Source: an uncultured Bacteroidales bacterium (GTDB lineage Bacteria; Bacteroidota; Bacteroidia; Bacteroidales; Paludibacteraceae). Taken from it: a stretch of DNA of 64,000 nucleotides. A model generated the notes under the pieces. The model did no database searches. It worked only from the letters and a program-made list of their open reading frames with translations, and had not been told where the DNA came from. A program made the translations under genes and the position numbers. The stretch lies in contig ONND01000006.1 in NCBI GenBank assembly GCA_900319105.1, positions 62,001-126,000 of the forward strand. The letters run 5' to 3'. This document shows, in pieces, positions 59,072 to 64,000 of this stretch. Positions within the stretch are counted from its first letter, which is position 1. Every line of letters starts with the position of its first letter.

Positions 59072-62000
59072 TTGAAGCAACGTATATACATATTATTATT
59101 GATCGTGTGGGCGAGCGTATGTGCGTATGCGCAAGCGACGGACACTATCCGTTATGTACACCCTAACGGCGCATATAACAACGATGGTAAATCGTGGGAA
59201 ACGCCTATGAACCGTGTGCAGGACGCTATCAACGACCTGCGCGACTACTTGGAGAACAATCACCTCCATTCCGGCTCGGTCTATATCGCAGCCGGAACCT
59301 ATGTGCCGACTGAGTCCACGGAAGCTACCGGAGGATCTATGTTGAATACCTCCTTTAAGATTTACGCCGGTATTCACGTCTATGGTGGTTTTAACCCCGA
59401 AACGCCGGAGAGCAGGCCGGGACTCCGAATGATGGCGAACGGTAAGACCTGCGAGGAGAACTGGGCGGACCAGTCCGGTATCGGTACCGTCTCCGGTACT
59501 GAGATTGCTTCGCAATGGGATTTGCAGTACAAGACCATTCTGACGGGAAACCACTCCTCTTCGGCGCCTACGTTTGTATTTGACTCCATCCGCGGAAAAT
59601 ATACGACAGCCTATGCTGCCAGCTCATACCACGTAGTATGGTTCGCTACCAACGGCATCTGGCCGGCTACCGATGATCTGCTCAAGAACCATTATAAACC
59701 TTTGGAATATCCGGCTTCGATAGACGGATGCGTCATCTCGTCCGGTAATGCCTCCAGCCGTAATATCAACCTGCGCGAGCATACGGGTTATGGCGGCGGT
59801 GTATATATGGTAGGCAACTCCAGCATGCGCGGGTGTATTGTAGAGCGCTGCTCCGCAAACATGCGCGGTGGCGGTATCTATGCCGACGGCGGTGGTACGA
59901 TCGAGTTCTGCTTAATCCAGGCCTGCCAATCCGCGGGTATCGGTGTCTATCAAGGTTACGGCGGCGGTGTGTGCATCGATCATGAGGGCTCGATAGGGCA
60001 TAGCCAGATCACTTCGTGCGCTGCCCGTTGCGGTGGTGGTATCTTCATCAGCCATGTGCCCGAAGACTATCCTACTACCGGCGAACCGGCTATCGATAAT
60101 ATCAGTAACTATTCCCCGCACGCGACGGCATGCGTGGTCAATAATAATACGACCAACGCCGAAGGTGCCGGTATCTACCTGGCAGAAGGAGGTACGGTTA
60201 ACCACTGTACCGTTACGGCGAATGAATGTATGGGTCCGGACGTGACCTATTACGGTCGCCGTCACGGCCGTACGGGTGGTATCTATGTCCGCAACTGCGG
60301 TCAGATCTTCAACTCCGTCGTCTGGGGTAACCGCTGTGCGGTCAATAACGATATTCAGTTTGCCTCCGTTCGTCAGAAGACCGGTGTTGCAGGCTATGAA
60401 ACCTTCGTCTATCACACGGCGTTCATGAACCACGATATCACAGACTGGACGGGAGTGCGCAAGGAGGCTGTTTATTCCCTTGATAAGCAGAACATGCCGG
60501 TGGAGGGCGGATCGGATAACTTCCCCTGTTTCTTCAGTCCTACGGTCGTGCCTCTGAACTGGGATTCGGTTAATACCTCGGCAGGCATCTACGGCGCGGG
60601 TGTATTCAGACACCTCTATCCGGTGCAGTATCCGGGCCCGCGTATCTGGCACTTGACTGCCCACTCCTATCTGGATCAGAAGGGTGTACAATGGTCTCCG
60701 GCGATGGTGGATCCTCCGATATGGCTGATCCATGCGCATACGGATTATGGTGTCGTGTCCAACCCTTACGAACCGGCTTCTACGCTGGGGGCATTGGTGC
60801 GCAAACCGGATAACATGCGTCATGCACTGATTGCCCCGCAGGGCATGGAGGGCAGAAAAGATGCGACGCCTATACCTACGATCTTCGTGGATCTGCATCA
60901 TGAAGGTGAGTTTGATGCGAAAGGCCATTTTATTGAACATCCCTATACCGGTCATAGCTGGGAAGCCCCGCTGCACTCAATTGGCGATGCGCTGATGTAC
61001 TATCGTACCTATCTGGTAGAAGAACCGGGCAAAGCCATTGGTAAGCGTGCGCATTACCGCCTGCCTTCGGCATGGGACGAGGAAACCGGTAACCCTACCG
61101 CATATACCGACTACAACTATGTCCAGTTGCTCGTCAAAGAGGGCGAGCAGAGTACCGCCGGACCGAATAACTACCTCGGCAAAGATATGCGTACCGCCTC
61201 TATCCGTACGCTGTCGCACATGCGTCTCTACGGCGGCTATCCCGATACCCTGAGCGGCACGGATACGGAAGGACGTGACCCGCTGAATCATCCTACCATC
61301 ATTACGGCAAATATCGCGAATGAGAAAGGCGAGGTAGCGTATGCCAACAACTCCGCGCACGTGCTGACCTACGTAAATACCGAATATACCATCGTCGATG
61401 GATTCCAGCTTCTCAACGGAAATGCGCATGACTTAACGGGCACTCGCGCGGTACAGGCAGGTGGAGGCGTACTGGTTAGTAATGAGATAACGGATATCAC
61501 CATGCGTATTGACATGGTGGGCAATGAGCTGCGTAACTGTCGGCTCGCGAACAACTCCGCGCCGAAAGGTGCCGCTATCTACGTAACTGGTGATAGTAGG
61601 AAGCGAATCGGTTTCATCGGGGTTCTTTTATATGCAGAATTGAAGGTGGTGAATTGTATTATCCGCAATAATACAGCGGATTACGCCTCGGGGAACAACG
61701 GTGTCATCACCGCAAACGGCCGTGCATTCATTGATATTGACCATTGCGATATTGTCAATAATGTTGGTTATCCGCTTCAATCGGATAATAGATGGTGGAA
61801 GGATGGACAGGAACTTCCTACTAACGGCTATATCCGTATAGATAACTCATTTATTTATTGCAACGGTACGGAAGTATTGAACGACCGCTCCGCGTTGGCT
61901 GCAAATACCCCGCTTTCTGTAGATGCGGCAACTCAGGACTATATATTCGGTACGTATAATATGTTCGATGCCGATATCCAGCTCCATACCGCCGATGCTA

Positions 62001-64000
62001 CCCAACCGCATGGTTTCTTTAAGAGTGATTTTACCGTTCCTACTATCGGCGGTGTATTACCGGACGGAATGCCGGATGCGGCGAACCATCCTCTGAAATT
62101 AGTGATGCCGGCGGAGAAATACAACCAATGTAACCTCACGCGTACCGACCGCAATGCGGAGACATACCCTGTCTTTGTCAACCCGTCGCGTAATATCGGT
62201 CACTCGGTAGAGGGCGACAGACCTTTGTACGGCGGTAAAGTATCGTTCATTCCGCTGAATAACAACCCCTGCGTAAACGCAGCGTCTGTCTCCGCGTATG
62301 GCGCCAATAATGTACCGCGTCCGGAAGCAGAAGATTTCGATTTGACGGATTATACCCGCCGTAACTATGGTGGCGAACCGGATATAGGTGCGCTGGAAGA
62401 CACCGACCTGCCGATAAGCGGTTCGGTCATCTATGTCACGCCGAATGGTGCCGGCAAACGCGATGGTTCCTCTTGGGCAAACGCTATCGCCGGTAATACG
62501 GTATATGTACTGAATGACATCGCCGGTCCTGCTTTGGCTACGGGCGACCAAATAGACCCGGTGCTTACTTGCGACCGCGTCCTCGATAGTGAGGGCAACC
62601 CGATCCTCACTACCAATGAGAAATACAACGGCGGTTGGGGTAAAGTATGGTTTACCAGTAAGATTCGTAATGTGACTACCACCCATACGACCAAAGCCTT
62701 GGTAACCGCCACAAATACCTATACCGGAGGTGGCCCGCGTGATGGAGTAGAGACACCGGACCCGTTCTGGGAGACCACTTCTGAGGTAACGCCCGTCAGC
62801 AGTGGTGCTGTTCCCGGTTTTGTGCCGGGTTACGACTATGATCCGCGCTATCCGTATGGAGAGATCTCCGGTGCTTCGCGTTCCTTCTGGCGTGCGAATC
62901 CGTATCATGATGGTACGAGCTGGAATAATGCAGCCGGATATAACTTGAGTACGTTTATTGATGCATGTAATGACTATGGTTGGATTAACAATACCCGTGC
63001 GGAGCGCTATGTGGGCGGTCTCCAGTATGCCGTAGAGAAAGCCTCCGCGGCGAACAAGACGTATCATAGTGACTCCGTGCAAGTATGGGTCGGCGCCGGT
63101 ACGTATAATGACTACAAGGGATTCGTTATGCGTGATTCGGTCACGGTATTAGGCGGTTTCCCTGCTACCAAATATAAATCCCCGGGTATCACCGAACGTC
63201 AGGCTTTGATGTCGGATGTAGTGACTATTCCTAAAGCCAAGCAGGCAGAGAAATTGGAGGCGGAATACTACGAGACGATTCTGCAGATTTCGGAGGTCAA
63301 CCCGAAGAGCAGCAATACGGATATAAATCCCGATGCAATTAAATATCCGGATGATGACTATTCAGTGGACGAAAATGTCGATACCGAGACGGTGGATACT
63401 GCAACGATCACTCGTACGGCAACTTATACATGGCAGATAGCGACGGAGGATGTCTCGACTACCTATATTCGCTATCAGGATATGCTTCTCAAAGGAAATA
63501 ATGTTTTTGAGTATCGAGTAAGACGAGATAAGGCGGGTAATAGTTTGGAGAAGGCTGCTAATAAATATTTTGTTGCGGATAACGAGGTATTCAAAGGCAT
63601 TTCATGGAATGCCGGACAAAAAGTAGTTTGGCAGACTTTTGGTGATTCATGGAAAGATGCTAATGGTAATGAGAGTTGGGAATTGACATACGAGGATAGA
63701 GACTATAATGTGAACTATAGGACAAAATGGAAATTCGATGGCGATCGGGATGTACTCAATCAGTCCGATGTCAAGATTGGTACGGTTCCAAGGGGTTCGC
63801 AGTTTGAAGGAGTAATGAACACCATGAGCATGGGACAGACGCTGAAGAATGTGCCAGCAGGTGATTATCAACTGCAGATAGATCTGGGAGCCTACTATAC
63901 GAAATATAAAGATGAGACGAATACCGGTATCACGTTCTATATCATTGCTTCGGATGGTGCTACCGTAGCCACACAACCCGTGTATTGCAAGGATAACAAA
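59072..64000 (+). CDS. Giant right-handed beta-helix surface protein, incomplete at window end
   Basis: TTG 59072 (LKQRIYILLLIVWASVCAYAQA, a good signal peptide) opens a frame that stays open to base 64000, at least 1643 residues. It starts four bases after the preceding stop. Early residues (TIRYVHPNGAYNNDGKSWETP) resemble the start of DUF1565-type beta-helix proteins. Repeated GGG(I/V)Y turns (YGGGVYMVGNSSMRGCIVERC, MRGGGIYADGGGTIEFCLIQ, EGAGIYLAEGGTVNHCTV) indicate parallel beta-helix coils, and similar VYVTPNG-like starts recur near residue 1120 (SGSVIYVTPNGAGKRDGSSW). Its place at the end of the fimbrial operon suggests a tip or surface adhesin. The C-terminus and any sorting signal lie outside the window. 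Confidence 0.8.
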   Translation, partial: MKQRIYILLLIVWASVCAYAQATDTIRYVHPNGAYNNDGKSWETPMNRVQDAINDLRDYLENNHLHSGSVYIAAGTYVPTESTEATGGSMLNTSFKIYAGIHVYGGFNPETPESRPGLRMMANGKTCEENWADQSGIGTVSGTEIASQWDLQYKTILTGNHSSSAPTFVFDSIRGKYTTAYAASSYHVVWFATNGIWPATDDLLKNHYKPLEYPASIDGCVISSGNASSRNINLREHTGYGGGVYMVGNSSMRGCIVERCSANMRGGGIYADGGGTIEFCLIQACQSAGIGVYQGYGGGVCIDHEGSIGHSQITSCAARCGGGIFISHVPEDYPTTGEPAIDNISNYSPHATACVVNNNTTNAEGAGIYLAEGGTVNHCTVTANECMGPDVTYYGRRHGRTGGIYVRNCGQIFNSVVWGNRCAVNNDIQFASVRQKTGVAGYETFVYHTAFMNHDITDWTGVRKEAVYSLDKQNMPVEGGSDNFPCFFSPTVVPLNWDSVNTSAGIYGAGVFRHLYPVQYPGPRIWHLTAHSYLDQKGVQWSPAMVDPPIWLIHAHTDYGVVSNPYEPASTLGALVRKPDNMRHALIAPQGMEGRKDATPIPTIFVDLHHEGEFDAKGHFIEHPYTGHSWEAPLHSIGDALMYYRTYLVEEPGKAIGKRAHYRLPSAWDEETGNPTAYTDYNYVQLLVKEGEQSTAGPNNYLGKDMRTASIRTLSHMRLYGGYPDTLSGTDTEGRDPLNHPTIITANIANEKGEVAYANNSAHVLTYVNTEYTIVDGFQLLNGNAHDLTGTRAVQAGGGVLVSNEITDITMRIDMVGNELRNCRLANNSAPKGAAIYVTGDSRKRIGFIGVLLYAELKVVNCIIRNNTADYASGNNGVITANGRAFIDIDHCDIVNNVGYPLQSDNRWWKDGQELPTNGYIRIDNSFIYCNGTEVLNDRSALAANTPLSVDAATQDYIFGTYNMFDADIQLHTADATQPHGFFKSDFTVPTIGGVLPDGMPDAANHPLKLVMPAEKYNQCNLTRTDRNAETYPVFVNPSRNIGHSVEGDRPLYGGKVSFIPLNNNPCVNAASVSAYGANNVPRPEAEDFDLTDYTRRNYGGEPDIGALEDTDLPISGSVIYVTPNGAGKRDGSSWANAIAGNTVYVLNDIAGPALATGDQIDPVLTCDRVLDSEGNPILTTNEKYNGGWGKVWFTSKIRNVTTTHTTKALVTATNTYTGGGPRDGVETPDPFWETTSEVTPVSSGAVPGFVPGYDYDPRYPYGEISGASRSFWRANPYHDGTSWNNAAGYNLSTFIDACNDYGWINNTRAERYVGGLQYAVEKASAANKTYHSDSVQVWVGAGTYNDYKGFVMRDSVTVLGGFPATKYKSPGITERQALMSDVVTIPKAKQAEKLEAEYYETILQISEVNPKSSNTDINPDAIKYPDDDYSVDENVDTETVDTATITRTATYTWQIATEDVSTTYIRYQDMLLKGNNVFEYRVRRDKAGNSLEKAANKYFVADNEVFKGISWNAGQKVVWQTFGDSWKDANGNESWELTYEDRDYNVNYRTKWKFDGDRDVLNQSDVKIGTVPRGSQFEGVMNTMSMGQTLKNVPAGDYQLQIDLGAYYTKYKDETNTGITFYIIASDGATVATQPVYCKDNK

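Noticed and set aside
59912..63082. Long minus-strand frames (for example 354 and 327 codons) opposite the beta-helix gene
   Set aside because: They mirror the plus-strand codon pattern, show no family motifs or promoters, and lie inside a convincing secreted-protein frame.
1..64000. Prophage, plasmid or integrative-element content
   Set aside because: No integrase, relaxase, terminase, capsid or replication gene was found on either strand.

Overview
The window reads as chromosome of an uncultured Bacteroidales (Bacteroidota). The evidence is: promoters of the Bacteroidota type (TTTG, 20 bases, TAnnTTTG) before most transcription units; almost no Shine-Dalgarno sequences; T9SS-like C-termini; an FimA/Mfa-type fimbrial locus; and Bacteroidales-type OmpA, TPR and polyamine-transport genes. 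No phage, plasmid or integrative-element backbone is visible.

Layout. 1-3.6 kb: accessory block with a broken DUF1016 nuclease gene, dinD and an intact DUF1016 nuclease gene. The last two are each preceded by a decayed copy of the 5' secretion leader of the next gene. 3.6-15.5 kb: a 3808-residue secreted InlB-repeat/Ig-like protein and a small single-pass membrane protein. 15.5-16.8 kb: a MITE-like element and a PIN-type toxin-antitoxin pair between two copies of a 44-bp terminator-plus-promoter repeat. 16.8-20.8 kb: a GH105 unsaturated-glucuronyl hydrolase and a PL9-like pectate lyase, a pectin pair. 20.9-26.8 kb: a second giant secreted protein translationally coupled to a second small membrane protein of the same C-terminal design. 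26.8-36.5 kb, minus strand: potA-potB-potC-potD (polyamine import, PotC carrying an extra periplasmic domain), a TPR protein and an outer-membrane barrel. 36.8-38.9 kb: a membrane-anchored protein and a transglutaminase-like protein. 38.9-44.0 kb, minus strand: UbiA prenyltransferase, a GH13 amylase, ackA and pta. 44.2-47.1 kb: two OmpA-family proteins around tRNA-Met, then a candidate small RNA. 47.3-53.1 kb: AraC regulator, efp, marC, rpiB, a radical SAM protein, an MBL hydrolase and a membrane-bound AraC regulator. 53.6-64 kb: a fimbrial operon (DUF3575/OmpA, Mfa1-like fimbrillin, Mfa2-like anchor, a further lipoprotein and a giant beta-helix protein running off the window).

The most unusual signal is a dispersed family of short tandem arrays. 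Each has about three to nine degenerate copies of a 7-, 8-, 11- or 16-base word, and I count more than 20 sites. They lie in intergenic gaps, but also inside open reading frames without closing them. They encode signal-peptide segments (four neighbouring operon genes), surface loops (GH105, PotA, radical SAM, MBL), start codons and stop codons. They recall the heptanucleotide STRRs of cyanobacteria; I know of no described Bacteroidota equivalent.

A second candidate system is the pairing, seen twice, of a giant adhesin-like protein with a small protein ending in P-[LV]-G-D, a membrane helix and basic residues, like a sortase/exosortase-type sorting tail. A third is the thrice-repeated leader module at the left end, which looks like a place where genes are exchanged behind a reusable secretion leader.
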